DNA of 64,000 nt, from assembly GCA_037833965.1 (NCBI GenBank), contig AP031355.1, forward strand, positions 27,801,501-27,865,500, written 5' to 3'. This document shows positions 34,746 to 46,451 of this stretch, one piece after another. Under the pieces are notes generated by a model. That model was not told where the DNA came from, ran no database searches, and worked only from the letters and a program-made list of their open reading frames with translations. The position numbers and the translations under genes are program-made. The stretch comes from Marchantia polymorpha subsp. ruderalis. Its lineage: Eukaryota; Streptophyta; Marchantiopsida; Marchantiales; Marchantiaceae. How positions within the stretch are numbered: position 1 is the stretch's first letter; each line of letters starts with the position of its first letter.

Positions 34746-37700
34746 TGTGGTAACACACTTTTTGTTTTTTTTGCAGAATTTAAACAATTTTAGAAAACTA
34801 GTACCAAAGCAGTGTTTGTAGCTAGAGAAGGGTACGCTAAATAGAGTGGATTGATGAGATCGTCACGAGGGCACAAAGAATCACGTAGTCGGATGTACCA
34901 ACGCCAACGTCTTCGGCGCCTTCGGCAAAAGCTCCTTTTTGAGGTGTCTCTATTCATGCGCCTCTAGCGTATAAGGAAGCTACGCTTCCGGCGCAGACAC
35001 CTCAGGAGGAGGTTTTGCTAAAGACGTCAGGAGAAGGGCCCGGACCTCTAAAGGCATCCGACCATGAGTGCGCCTTCGGCAAAGCGCCGCTAGCGCGGAA
35101 AGGGAAAACCTTCATAACAATCGGGATACACGGTAGATCCAGTTGGTTGAAGTTGCATTAGAAAGAGCTCGGGATGCTCGTTCTAACGACTCCAAGAGCG
35201 TTGGAGATGGATCAGGAATGGAGAAGTTATGAGCGTCGGAAAACTCGTAGCCGGACATGCGCCGTTCGCGCTAGGGTTCACAGCCGGAAAGGATTCCCGT
35301 ACGCCCTCGGCGATGCGCCTTCGGTGGAATCACGCGCTCATAGGAGGAAACCCACTCAGAGTCGGAAGCGCCTTTGGCGGCTGTTCATGGAAGGAAAGCG
35401 CCGGTCGGATGTACGCCTCCGACGTGGCGCTGACGGCCGGATGCGCTGGCATGAGTTGCGCTGGCGGATATGCGCCGGCAGCAACGGACGAGGCATAAAG
35501 GACAAAATAGGCGGTACGACTGCGCGCCGGCGTAATTCGATCCGACTGGATGTGCGCCTCCAGCAAGGCGCCGACGGATAATGAACGCACCAGCGGCGAC
35601 ACGCCTCCGGAGAAGGGCGGGTTAGGAAAAGACAACAGGGCCGACGTATACCCTGCAGCGGACTCGAGTCCGGAAGGTGGCGGCGGCGGGAGAATTCAAC
35701 GTTTAAGCATGCGAATGCGCGCAATGCGGAGACGTGAATTCGCGCATGCAAAGGGCGAACCGTTAAGCCGTATAGCCGGCTGCGTACGTTGCAACCAGTA
35801 AGAACGTTGGACGTTCTTGAAATCGGAGAAGAAAAGACTGCGCTCCAGTCTCATTCTCTCATTCTTGACTTTGCGATTTCCAGTTCCAAGATTACGCGCA
35901 AGGGCGGAGCGACCTGCAGTGCGAGTAGAGAGTGCGGAGACGAGTTGAGCAAGGATCTTGGCGGACCTTGAAAGAATTGTGAGTAGCGATCTTGAACGAG
36001 CGCAGCGAGAGTGAGCAGTCAGTGCTTGAGTGGCCGACGCGCAGTGGCGATTGTGAGAGAGCGAGCGAAAGGGAGAACGTTTGTGTGTGTGCAGGCAACG
36101 CAATGTCGAAGGTTCCCCAGCTGCGAGTGTCTCCACTCAGGGTGCCGCAGATCGGTCTACGCGCATTTCAAGATGTGCTGTTGAGGCTGAAGCTCGATTT
36201 TCTCCTCTGGGGGTGGAATTGGACATGTCCGGAGATGGTGCGCGAGTATCTGCAAGAGAGACACAAGCCTTCTCGCGGATTTCGCCCACACCCAGAGAGA
36301 TGGGACATTTGCAATTGGGCGCAGGTGTTGGGCAGGTGTGCCGGCGAGGAAGGGGATCTCCTCTTCGAGGCCGACAGCGTGAAAGTGTCCCAGGAGGAAG
36401 AAGTCTCTTACAATGAGCTCTTCAAGGTGGCTAGACATCCCAAGAACGGTTTCCGGACACGGGATTACAAGGATCGATTGCGGAGAAATGTCGCGACGGC
36501 ATTGCTGCAGATATTGCAGCCGACCAAGACCGCTTACATGCATGGTTGGCAGGTAGAGTTCGTGGAGCTAGTGTTGTCAGGAGCTCCGGTGCATTGGGCA
36601 CGGCTCCTGTGGAAGGTGACGCGCCAACATGCGCAAGAAGAGAGGGGAGGAACGCTCAATCATCTATCGCCTTACTTAATCGTGTTTTAACGGGCGATGG
36701 GATGTTTGACGAATGCTGAGAAAACTCGGTTTCCGCAGCTGACCCGGACTTATCCAGGTAGATATTCGAGGGAGGCCGAAGTAGACACGGATCCGGACGA
36801 GGAACCTGCCAGTACGCCTCCGGCTCCGGCTCCAGCCAGAGCAGCAGAAGAACGTCGAAGTGAGCGCATTCCGCGCAAGCGGAAGTGGGATGAGAGACCT
36901 GAGGACAGGCAGCCGGAAGTGCCAGCTGCGCCGACTCGTGGTCGGCCCACCCCCGAGCCTCACAGTCGACCAAAACAGAGGGCACGCAAAATGCCAACTG
37001 TTACTGAGGAGACCAGGCAAACTCCGACCCGGCGGAATCTCACCCAGGAAGAGATAATCGCTTAGATTCTAGGGAAGACGGCAGAAACCTCTGCACAGAA
37101 GGCACCACGGCCTTCGGGAGGAGATGGACGGACTGACGACCGGCCGGCTGCGAGTCGGATGACTGAAGGTCGACAAGCGGAAGGAAGGCCAACTGAACGG
37201 CGCGTTGAACAGGACAGCAGGCCGGAAGCAGAAGAGAGTTTGGCTGACGAGCCAACAATCCTCAGAGGGTCGTCTTCGGCGGAAGGCACTTCTGGAAGAA
37301 CGCCACCAGCAAGCAGGCCAAGTGGAGTCAAGACGCGCAGGGTGTATCCGACTCCCAGTCGGACAACTGCTGGTCGGCCGACTGCGAGTCGGACAACAAA
37401 GAGTCAACCGGATTCGCCGACTGCGAGACGGATGGGGCCAACGACGAGTGTGCGGACGCCTTCGGCGGACGCACCTTCAGCAAGGACACCTTCCGCGCAG
37501 ATTGCGCCGGAAGGACAGGCAGCAGAAGCGGGCGGATCAAGAATGACAAAAGTCACTGCGGCGTCGACCCCTTCACAAACCGAAGATCAAGCCGGAACAG
37601 GGGCTCAAGTAGTGGGATCTCCCACTGCCCTGGATATTTTAGCAGGCAGTGGAGCAGCAGTCGCAGCGGAAGCTGCTGCGCGCCACAGTTCCAGGGAGTC

Positions 37701-38208
37701 GCCAAGGGATTCGGTGGCGACTGAGATCCTCGAGACTGAGGATGAGACGAGCTCGGAAGAGCAAGAAGAGGATTCGGTGCAGAAAACGCCAACAGGGGTG
37801 CTGTGCGAACATATAGTTCCACTCCTGCGATATCTGGATCGCAAGACATCCAAATACGCAAGTGCCTTAAAACCGCAGTCTTATGTGGAGACAATCAGGC
37901 GAAGGACGAGGAGCAAGGTGGCAAGGTGGGCCTCTAGGTGCCAAGTATATGTGGATAGGAACACCGCCCTCCGACAACACCTGGCGGTCACCCAGAAGCT
38001 ATACCAAGCCTTGCAGCAGCAGAAGGAGGATGCGGCGACGAAGAGTCAGGCGGATGCCGAACTAATACGGGCAAAGATCGAGTCGGACTTGCAGGAGGAG
38101 CGGAGACAGAACAAAGTCCTAGCAGCCGAGCTTGCGCGCCAGACGCGCGCCTTAGAAGAAAGTCAAAAAGCCCGCAAGGAGGATGAGGAGTTGTTGTGCA
38201 ACTTGCAA
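34746..38208 (+). repeat. Inverted family-I LTR piece at the 3' side of element C
   Basis: Begins TGTGGTAACACAC, runs through U3 and most of ORFx, and stops inside the coiled-coil codons. It joins pol over the 3-bp overlap CCG. TATA, R and U5 are missing. Read relative to C's gag-pol it is the wrong way round. Confidence 0.85.
36103..38208 (+). pseudogene. ORFx (family I), two stops and 3'-truncated
   Basis: Family-I ORFx starting at the conserved ATG (MSKVPQLRV). Two nonsense codons lie in one continuous frame: TAA at 36688-36690 (Tyr in other copies) and TAG at 37063-37065 (CAG in C's 5' LTR). It ends at the junction with pol at 38208, and the frame reads on to a chance TAA at 38229. Confidence 0.87.
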
Positions 38209-41022
38209 TCCGTTCACGCGGGTGCCTAACCATTCTCCCGTCAGTTCTGCGAGTTGGATGGATCCATTTGGAAAAACTTCTATCACCTTGTAAGGTCCCA
38301 TCCACCTCAAGTGGAGCTTGCCTGGAAATCTAGCATGTCTGCTATCGTATAGCAGAGCCAAATCGCCCTTCTCCAGCAGTACTGGTTTGAGTCTTCGATC
38401 GTACTTCTCCTTCCGCCTGAGTTGTAATTGCTTTGTTCGATCTTCGGCTTCTTGACGTCTTTCCTCCAGTGCCATTACCTCTTGCAGTCGATATGCCTGA
38501 CTTTCCTCCGCGTCCAGCCTTCTCTGATCTAAGGTCCTCTTCGTAGGTATCTCGAATTTGATGGGTAAGATCGGATGCTGCCCATAAACTAGGAAGTAAG
38601 GTGTTTGCCTGGTGGTGACTTTTTCTGCCGTTCTATATGCCCATAAGGCGGCCGGTAGCTTGGTGTCCCAGTCATGAGCATGGTTTACAGTCACCTTGAG
38701 GAGTATCTTACAGAGTAATCCATTGGACTTCTCTGTCAGACCATTTGCCTTGGGGTTGTATGGAGTAGTCTTTCGATGCTTAATCTGGAAATGCCGCGTC
38801 AAACTCTCTATCACCTGATTCAGAAAGTGCGTCCCTCTGTCACTGACTATTTCTAGGGGGCACCCGTAGCGTGTGATGATTGATTCGAATAGGAACCGTG
38901 CTACTGCGGCTGCGTCGTCGTGCCTTGTGGCCTCTGCCTTCACCATCTTGGTCGCATAGTCTGTTGCTACCAATATGTAGCGCCTGCGCGTGCCTTTAGT
39001 GACAGGTTGTATTGGTCCCACGAAGTCGATCCCCCATTTTTCAAATGGTGCCAATGGCATGATTGATGTAAGAGGCCATCTCGTGGTCGGAGTCGGCCTT
39101 CCCGTCCTCTGGCAGCTGTCGCATTTGCGAACGTAGTCGTGTACATCTTTGAACATCGTCGGCCTCCAGTATCCTGCATTCACAATTTTGGTCACTGTAT
39201 TTCTGGTGGCGTAGTGACCACCAGCGTCTTCTGTGTGCATGGCTTTGACAACTCGCGGGACTTCAGACTCCTCTAGACATCTGCACAGCTTCTCGTCTGC
39301 CATTTTCTTGAACAAGACCCCCTGTTGAAGCTGGTAAGGCCCCGCTTTATGAACGAAGACTGTGCGCTGCTCCGCATCCAATCCTTCCGGACATTGGAGT
39401 GTGAGCAGAAACCTGTATAAGTCCGCGTACCTGGACTCATGGCTGGCGGACAACTGAAAAAGTTGTTCGTCGGGAAAATCATCCACTACTTCCTCCTCTA
39501 TAGGTTCGGTCCATAGTCGGGAGAGGTAGTCCGCGTTCTCATGGTGAACGCCTTTCCGTGTCTGTACAGTGTAGGTGAATTCCTGCAGCAGCAGTACCCA
39601 CCTGGCAATTCGTCCGGACAGATCCGCCTTCTTGACCAGGTGCTGTAAGGCGTAATGATCTACATGAAACACGAACTCATAGCAGATCAAATAATGTCGG
39701 AACTTCTTACAGGAGTACACCATTCCCAACGCCTCCCTCTCAGTTGTCGTGTACTTCTTCTCTGCTGCTGACAACTGACGACTCGCGAAGTAAATCGGGT
39801 AGTCTTTCTTGTTGTCGTCCTTCTGACTGAGAACCACCCCGATTGCAAACGCCGACGTGTCTACATAGACATGGAAAGGTCTGTTCCAATCCGGACTTCT
39901 CAGAACCGGAGCAGTCGTCAGTTTGGCTTTGAGCGTTTCAAAGGCCAGCTGTTGCTCTTTGCCCCACACATAGGGTTCATCCTTCTTAAGCAGCTTCGTC
40001 AGATCGGCTGCCAAGATGGCGTACATATTTATGAACCTTCTGTAATAACCTACATGGCCAAGGAAGGCCCTCAACTCACGCAGATTCGTTGGCGGCTGCA
40101 GTTCGAGAATAATCTTCACCTTCTCTACATCCACTGCAATGCCATCGGACGAAACTCGGTGCCCTAGCAGGATTCCGCTGGTCATGAAGAAAAAACATTT
40201 CTCAGGGTGTAAGGACAAGCTGCTCTCCGTACATCTGTCGAACGTTTGCCGAAGATGGTCAAGGTGCTCCGACCTCTTACCGAAGACACAAAAGTCGTCG
40301 ATGAAAATTTCTAGGAACTTCCTCAGGTGCTCTTGGAAGATGTTTGTCATCATCCGCTGGAACGTCGCTGGCGCGTTGCACAGACCGAACGGCATCTTGT
40401 GATAAGCATAGGTTCCCCAGTCGGTCGTGAAGGTTGTTTTGTCCTTGTCCTGTTCCCTGATGGACACCTGGTTGTAGCCGGAGAATCCGTCTAGGAAACT
40501 GTAGCATTCATGCCCTGCTACATGGTCCAAAATAGAGTCCGTGAAAGGAAGAGGGTGATGGTCCTTCCTTGTTGCTGCGTTCAGCTTTCGGAAGTCCTGG
40601 CACACCCGGATCTTACCCGTCAGTTTCTTGGGCACGATCACGATAGGCGACACCCACTCGCTACTGAGTACCGGGTAGATGATTCCTGCGCTCAGGTACT
40701 TATCGATTTCGTCCTTTACCAATAATGAATATTTTGGGTTGAGCCTGTATTGGCGTTGGCGAACCGGAACTGCCTCGTCCAACAAGTCGATTCTGTGCTC
40801 TCCATACCTTGCAGGTATGCCTTTCATGTCTTCAATCTTCCATGCGAAGACATCCTCATACTGGCGAAGAAACGCCTGTACCCTGTTCAACTCTTCTCGT
40901 TGTACCCGGCTTGACACCTTCAAGCCTTTACCTGGACTGAGTTGCAGTTCGCAGCAATCACTCGGGTCAACAATCCCCTCTGTGTGACTGATCTCGCTTC
41001 TGCCCAGTCCGGCTGCTAGTTG
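38209..41022 (-). CDS. pol: pol polyprotein (RT, RNase H, integrase), element C
   Basis: Frame opens at the codon after the gag-pro UAG (41023-41025) and stays open through RT (FIDDFCVFG active site), RNase H (YVDTSAFAIGVVLSQ ... HVDHYALQHL) and a DD35E integrase with an H2C2 finger. It ends in LRWMGPYKVIEVFPNG. The natural C-terminus is lost: after GTRVNG the frame enters the inverted LTR and stops at 38152. No chromodomain is visible. Translation should depend on UAG readthrough. Catalytic residues look intact, but the missing 3' LTR end makes this copy unlikely to replicate on its own. Confidence 0.92.
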
Positions 41023-41025
41023 CTA
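41017..41025 (-). promoter_or_regulatory. gag/pol UAG readthrough context, element C
   Basis: TAG-CAA-CTA on the minus strand, with both flanking frames open and in register. It matches the UAG-CAR-YYA class of leaky stops. Confidence 0.8.
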
Positions 41026-43851
41026 TTCGTCATCCGGATACACCTCGTCTCCTTCCTCCTCAATAGAGCAGCAAGTGACGTAGCCCACAAATTCTTCCGA
41101 CGTTTCGGTCTCTGAAGTGCATGATGAGCTGGTCTCCCCTCCGGTTGTGTAACCGGAGGTGGTGGAAGGTGTTTCGCCCTCATGGGGTACCTTGGTCCAT
41201 GGTACGGTAATGACAGTCGGAGGGTCCGTAGGGCTACGGAATTGTAATCTCTTCCTACTCCAATCACACCTTGCTTTGGCATCGTATAGCCATGGTCTGC
41301 CAAGCAGCACATCATAACCTTTCTTCATCAGAGGTTGCAGTATTATGTAGGACAGTTGAAAGTCCACTCCTCCAATGTTGGTTCTCACATTGCTCAACAT
41401 TCCTAGTGGCATTCTGCGTGTTTGATCGGCCAGTCGCAATACTCGGGATGTAGGCTCGAAGGTCTGGAACCCCAAGGAGTTCGCTGTCTCCTCGGTCATG
41501 ATATTCACGCCCGAGCCGGAGTCCACAGGTACCTTCTGTATGACGCAGCCTCCGATCTCTACCTCGATCTCTGGAGGTCCCAGGTCTCCTCCTTCCACTC
41601 TGTACACAGCCGGAAGTTTCTCTTTTCGGGGTTTGCGTGGTCGGCGCAACGAAAGCATCAGCATCCTCCTGTACGTCTTATTGTCTTCCAACAACTGGTG
41701 GAAGGAAATATTTGCCCTCTGGCTCCCCATGTCTTTCACTATGTCGTAGGAAGTGTTGGAAGTCACAGCCGGAAGTTTCCCTGTACTCGCGGTCGGAAGT
41801 GGTGCAGGAGGCCTAACCGCCTTCCGGTCGTCGGATGTCATTCCGGCGCCCAGTGCTTCCTTGATGAGGTGACTCACCTCATCTTTGATGTCCGGAAGGT
41901 AATCTCGAGTCCGGAACTCTTCTGAATACCTGTCCGCCTTCTCTGAGTTCTGCTCCGGCTGGGTGTTTCTCACAGCCGGAGGTGTACCCGGCCTTCTTCT
42001 TTGGCCTTCTCTAACTTCTTTAGACTTCCGCCTGTCTTCCCTACGCTCGAGGCGGCGAGTGTCCTCGTGACCTTCTCCTCTCCTCTTCGAACTTCGGGTT
42101 TCTACCCGACCGCACATTACTTCTTCCTCTGGCCATACTTTGTTTTCTTCAGCTGGGTCCAGACTCAGTTCTACCTGGTTGACCTGCACTTCTTCCTTGC
42201 CAGGTGTCGATACGAAACGCACGGCTGGCCTAGGGAGTTGTGGCTGATCACATTCGGCTACTGTATGTCCAGACTTCTTGCAATTGCTGCACAATGGTGC
42301 ATACCCCATTGGCTTCCTCGGGTGGGGACAGCTTGGCGCGTAATGCCCCATGTCTCCGCAGTTGTAGCAACCATCGAATTGTGGTCGAGGTCGGTTGTGA
42401 TTGCCTGGAGGTGCCATGCGTCTTGGTGGGAGTGTACCTGCCATTTCCCTCGGAACAAAGCGCGGTATATGCACCGGTGGGTTCGGAGTTGTAGCTGGAG
42501 CTGTCTGTACCGAGTAGGCGGTGTCCTCAACCTGCTCAGCATAATACATAGGTGGCTCAGCATAATACATGGGGTTCTCCCACTGTGGTGCCCATTCGAC
42601 CGCATTCACTGGGTAAGATGGCCGCGCGGACATGCACTCCGTGTTGGCATGTCCCACCTGTCCGCACGTAGTACACCAGAGATTCGCTCGTTGTCTCGCA
42701 GGTGATTTACGTCGGTCTTGGCCTCCCACTACATGAACTTTCAGGTCCGCAAAATTCTTCACCAGGTTGTCTACCTTGGCTGCGATGTCCCCTTGAGTCT
42801 TCACTGGGATTCCCTTACCTCTATCCTTCTTCTTGATCGCACTGCGTTTCTTCTTCCGTCTTTCTTCTTCTGAAGATGACGAGTCCTCTTCCTCTTCCGA
42901 GGAAGAACTTGATTCGGAGGAGCTTGATTCTTCTGTCGAGGAAGGCGAGTTCCTTCTCTTCCGACGTCCGCCTTGCGACTTCTTCTTCGTCGACCGTCGG
43001 TCGCGTCTTCGAGTGTCAAGGGTTGACGTCTCAAAGGTCTCCGCGGAAGCTATCACATCTTGGATTGTGTCAGTCTTGCCTCTCCTACAGAAGGTCTCCA
43101 TTTCTCTTGAGAGCCCTGTCACATACCAATCCACTGCCTGTTGTACCGAATACGGTTCTCCCGGGCCTGTCTTCGGAATTCGATCTAGGAGGTCTTGGAA
43201 TCTCTCAGTGTAGTCTCGAAGATTCTCCTTCCGCTCGCGTCGAAGATTTCGAAGTCGGGTCAGAACTCGACTGTCATATCCGAGTTCGCGGAACCGCCTC
43301 AGAAACTTTTCCTTGAGCTGAGCCCAGGTCCGGATGCCAGTGGGGTCGGTGCTCTCATGGTTGTACCAGCTACGCGCTCGTCTGCGTAGCAGGCTAGGAA
43401 AGATTCGTAGTCTGTCTTCATCACTGGTCTCACGATTGGCGATGGAGACAGACTCGAAGAGCTTTATGTATGAATCTGCATCATCGTCGTCGCCCGTTCC
43501 CGTGTATCTTGGATACGAATGTTTGGTGGTAGGTTGGGAAAACACCTGGCGGAGATTGGCTTGATGTTCTGCCATCGGTGATCCTGTCGACGGACTGATC
43601 CTAGGTTGGCCAAACTCAGGAAGAGTTCCTGTCGGAGGGATGTCCAACAGAACTGTTAGCTCAATGCTCTCAGTAGGTGAACTGGAACGCCTTTGTCTTC
43701 CAGTAGTCGGTGATGGCGATCTTTCTGCAGAGTCCTCACCGGGAGTCTTCTTTTTAGTTCGCCGTTTTGTTTCCACGGCTTTTTCTGAATCTCGACGGAG
43801 TTTCCGTGTGGCTCTCGCACTCAGGTTTCCCACACTATCGCTCGTCGACAT
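41023..43851 (-). CDS. gag: Gag-protease, element C, intact
   Basis: 942 aa from ATG 43851. Capsid-type Retrotrans_gag region (DADSYIKLFESV ... RARSWYNHES ... WAQLKEKFLRRF) at about residues 115-270. A Ser/Glu-rich then Lys-rich tract lies at about 300-345. Three CX2CX4HX4C zinc knuckles follow (CTTCGQVGHANTEC; CYNCGDMGHYAPSC; CSNCKKSGHTVAEC). The retropepsin-like protease has DSGSGVNIM at about 770. Gag and protease are fused and end at the UAG (41023). An out-of-frame upstream ATG 11 nt before the start is shared by A, C and E. Confidence 0.93.
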   Translation of the reverse strand: MSTSDSVGNLSARATRKLRRDSEKAVETKRRTKKKTPGEDSAERSPSPTTGRQRRSSSPTESIELTVLLDIPPTGTLPEFGQPRISPSTGSPMAEHQANLRQVFSQPTTKHSYPRYTGTGDDDDADSYIKLFESVSIANRETSDEDRLRIFPSLLRRRARSWYNHESTDPTGIRTWAQLKEKFLRRFRELGYDSRVLTRLRNLRRERKENLRDYTERFQDLLDRIPKTGPGEPYSVQQAVDWYVTGLSREMETFCRRGKTDTIQDVIASAETFETSTLDTRRRDRRSTKKKSQGGRRKRRNSPSSTEESSSSESSSSSEEEEDSSSSEEERRKKKRSAIKKKDRGKGIPVKTQGDIAAKVDNLVKNFADLKVHVVGGQDRRKSPARQRANLWCTTCGQVGHANTECMSARPSYPVNAVEWAPQWENPMYYAEPPMYYAEQVEDTAYSVQTAPATTPNPPVHIPRFVPREMAGTLPPRRMAPPGNHNRPRPQFDGCYNCGDMGHYAPSCPHPRKPMGYAPLCSNCKKSGHTVAECDQPQLPRPAVRFVSTPGKEEVQVNQVELSLDPAEENKVWPEEEVMCGRVETRSSKRRGEGHEDTRRLERREDRRKSKEVREGQRRRPGTPPAVRNTQPEQNSEKADRYSEEFRTRDYLPDIKDEVSHLIKEALGAGMTSDDRKAVRPPAPLPTASTGKLPAVTSNTSYDIVKDMGSQRANISFHQLLEDNKTYRRMLMLSLRRPRKPRKEKLPAVYRVEGGDLGPPEIEVEIGGCVIQKVPVDSGSGVNIMTEETANSLGFQTFEPTSRVLRLADQTRRMPLGMLSNVRTNIGGVDFQLSYIILQPLMKKGYDVLLGRPWLYDAKARCDWSRKRLQFRSPTDPPTVITVPWTKVPHEGETPSTTSGYTTGGETSSSCTSETETSEEFVGYVTCCSIEEEGDEVYPDDE

Positions 43852-43894
43852 TCACCGAGCATTGCTGCCCAAGTATTCTGGTGTTGACGCACTG

Positions 43895-43912
43895 TCCCCG
43901 GCAGCGGCGCCA
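43895..43912 (-). other. Primer binding site (tRNA-Asp type), element C
   Basis: Minus strand TGGCGCCGCTGCCGGGGA, 22 nt from the LTR end at 43935; identical to A and E. Confidence 0.85.
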
Positions 43913-44892
43913 AAAAGAAGTTGTCGGCTCCTTATGTAATAACCCACCAAAGGCTAAAACTTGCAGTATGGTGGTAAAAAGATCAAACCCACAGGGACAG
44001 AGGCAACACACAGAGTAAAAGTGTCACGTTTAACAGACTTTTGTAGAGTTTGAATTCTAGGCGACTGTCACTCCCAGAAATACTGCAGTGCTCGACTCGG
44101 AGGCTCGACTCGGAGGAGGATCTCAACTCGGAGGATGCTCGGAGGATGCACGGTACAGCTTGGTCACTCAACACACACAGACACACACCTGAAGCTGGCA
44201 AAAAGCACAACTCGGAGGTCGGTCAGGACCTCCGCTTCGGATTTCAGGGGGAAAGTGTCTCGTAAGTTCACTCAGAGGTTCTGCAGGAAGTGCCTCCCAC
44301 TCCGGCTTTTACTGCCCTTCCGCCAGGAACTAGCGGGGGTACCCGGACTGGACTTCTCACTTCGGAACGAAGCCTCTACGTACGCCGTGGACGTCACCCT
44401 CGACTATCACACAAAACGCAGGGAGTGCAGACCCGACTGAGAACTTACTGAAAACACGATCCAGTAACACACACACAACCTGAATTACAAACCAAGGTTT
44501 ACACGAAGTAATGAAACTTCACATTGGCATTCAGGGGAAACTTCCCGTAGGAGTACAATCAGGATATGTCACTCGAAGGAGTAAGGGGGAACTGTTCAAG
44601 TCTCTAACTCGCAGCCGGCTCTGAGCATCAGAAATCACCCGCAGGTGCAGATCCGCATTACTCAAGTCTTTAACCGGGTGCTAGCTCTGAACATTCAGCC
44701 GAAGGCCTTCAACTACAACATACGGTAACTTCGCTATGCTGCAGCTTCTCTACGTGGTGCCAGGACCAAAATGCACAAACACGCCAAGAAAGTGAGTTCC
44801 TGATCTGCACTTCCGAAACTGGAAGAGTCCCAAGGCAAAACGCCTTGATCTACTTTATACTTTCAAAAGATCCTAACTAGCACTACGCTATC

Positions 44893-46451
44893 CTATCTAC
44901 CACTCGCAGCATCTGCGCGAAACCAAACTACTCTACTGCACTCAGCAGATCCGGTGCTGCGCCTCCTGCGCGCCGGACTGCTCCGCTTACTGTCTCTACC
45001 TTGCCAGTCTTCCGACCGGCTGCGTAACCCCAGGCGTCGGAGCGCTGCAGTGACTTCCGACTGCAAGTGCGCCATAGTGTCGCGCGCACCCGACAAGAAG
45101 GTTTCTAATTTTCTCGCCACTCGCCGCCGACTCCGACTGTCACCTTCCGTCAGGGCCGCCGCCCGAAGCTCGAACTCCCGGAGTGTAACCCTCTCTTGAG
45201 CTGCCACCTCCCAATGGGTGTATCCTTTTAGACAACGAGTCACCCGTGCCGCCAACTCTCCTCGCGCCCTGCAGCTGCTCTCCACCTCTGCCAGCTGCAT
45301 TTCTAATTCCGCACGTTGTGCCCTCAAATCCGAGCACTCGGATTGCAAGTTGCACAACAACTCCTCATCCTCCTTGCGGGCTTTTTGACTTTCTTCTAAG
45401 GCGCGCGTCTGGCGCGCAAGCTCGGCTGCTAGGACTTTGTTCTGTCTCCGCTCCTCCTGCAAGTCCGACTCGATCTTTGCCCGTATTAGTTCGGCATCCG
45501 CCTGACTCTTCGTCGCCGCATCCTCCTTCTGCTGCTGCAAGGCTTGGTATAGCTTCTGGGTGACCGCCAGGTGTTGTCGGAGGGCGGTGTTCCTATCCAC
45601 ATATACTTGGCACCTAGAGGCCCACCTTGCCACCTTGCTCCTCGTCCTTCGCCTGATTGTCTCCACATAAGACTGCGGTTTTAAGGCACTTGCGTATTTG
45701 GATGTCTTGCGATCCAGATATCGCAGGAGTGGAACTATCTGTTCGCACAGCACCCCTGTTGGCGTTTTCTGCACCGAATCCTCTTCTTGCTCTACCGAGC
45801 TCGTCTCATCCTCAGTCTCGAGGATCTCAGTCGCCACCGAATCCCTTGGCGACTCCCTGGAACTGTGGCGCGCAGCAGCTTCCGCTGCGACTGCTGCTCC
45901 ACTGCCTGCTAAAATATCCAGGGCAGTGGGAGATCCCACTGCTTGAGCCCCTGTTCCGGCTTGATCTTCGGTTTGTGAAGGGGTCGACGCCGCAGTGACT
46001 TTTGTCACTCTTGATCCGCCCGCTTCTGCTGCCTATCCTTCCGGCGCAATCTGCGCGGAAGGTGTCCTTGCTGAAGGTGCGTCCGCCGAAGGCGTCCGCA
46101 CACTCGTCGTTGGCCCCATCCGTCTCGCAGTCGGCGAATCCGGCTGACTCTCTGTTGTCCGACTCGCAGTCGGCCGACCAGCAGTTGTCCGACTGGGAGT
46201 CGGATACACCCTGCGCGTCTTGACTCCACTTGGCCTGCTTGCTGGTGGCGTTCTTCCAGAAGTGCCTTCCGCCGAAGACGACCCTCTGAGGATTGTTGGC
46301 TCGTCAGCCAAACTCTCTTCTGCTTCCGGCCTGCTGTCCGGTTCAACGCGCCGTTCAGTTGGCCTTCCTTCCGCTTGTCGACCTTCAGTCATCCGACTCG
46401 CAGCCGGCCGGCCGTCAGTCCGTCCATCTCCTCCCGAAGGCCGTGGTGCCT
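44893..46451 (-). pseudogene. ORFx of element C, C-terminal half, disrupted by element E
   Basis: Coiled-coil and basic-tail half of the family-I ORFx. Besides the insertion of E at 46451/46452 it has a nonsense codon near 46035, where GGA-TAG-GCA replaces the GGA-CAG-GCA found in A and in the inverted copy. The N-terminal half resumes at 63044. Confidence 0.88.
46447..46451 (+). repeat. Target-site duplication of element E, left copy
   Basis: TGCCT directly before the LTR end TGTAATAACC. The same five bases follow the other LTR end at 63044. Joining the flanks at this site restores the uninterrupted ORFx sequence seen near 7023-7040. Confidence 0.93.

Larger units (their letters stand above)
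43935..46451 (-). repeat. 5' LTR of element C, proximal part
   Basis: R-U5 from 43935, TATAAAGTAG at 44859-44850, the CAAGGC/GCCTTG palindrome (44831-44847), then ORFx. Split by element E after 46451; the continuation is 63049-64000 and beyond the window. Confidence 0.9.
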
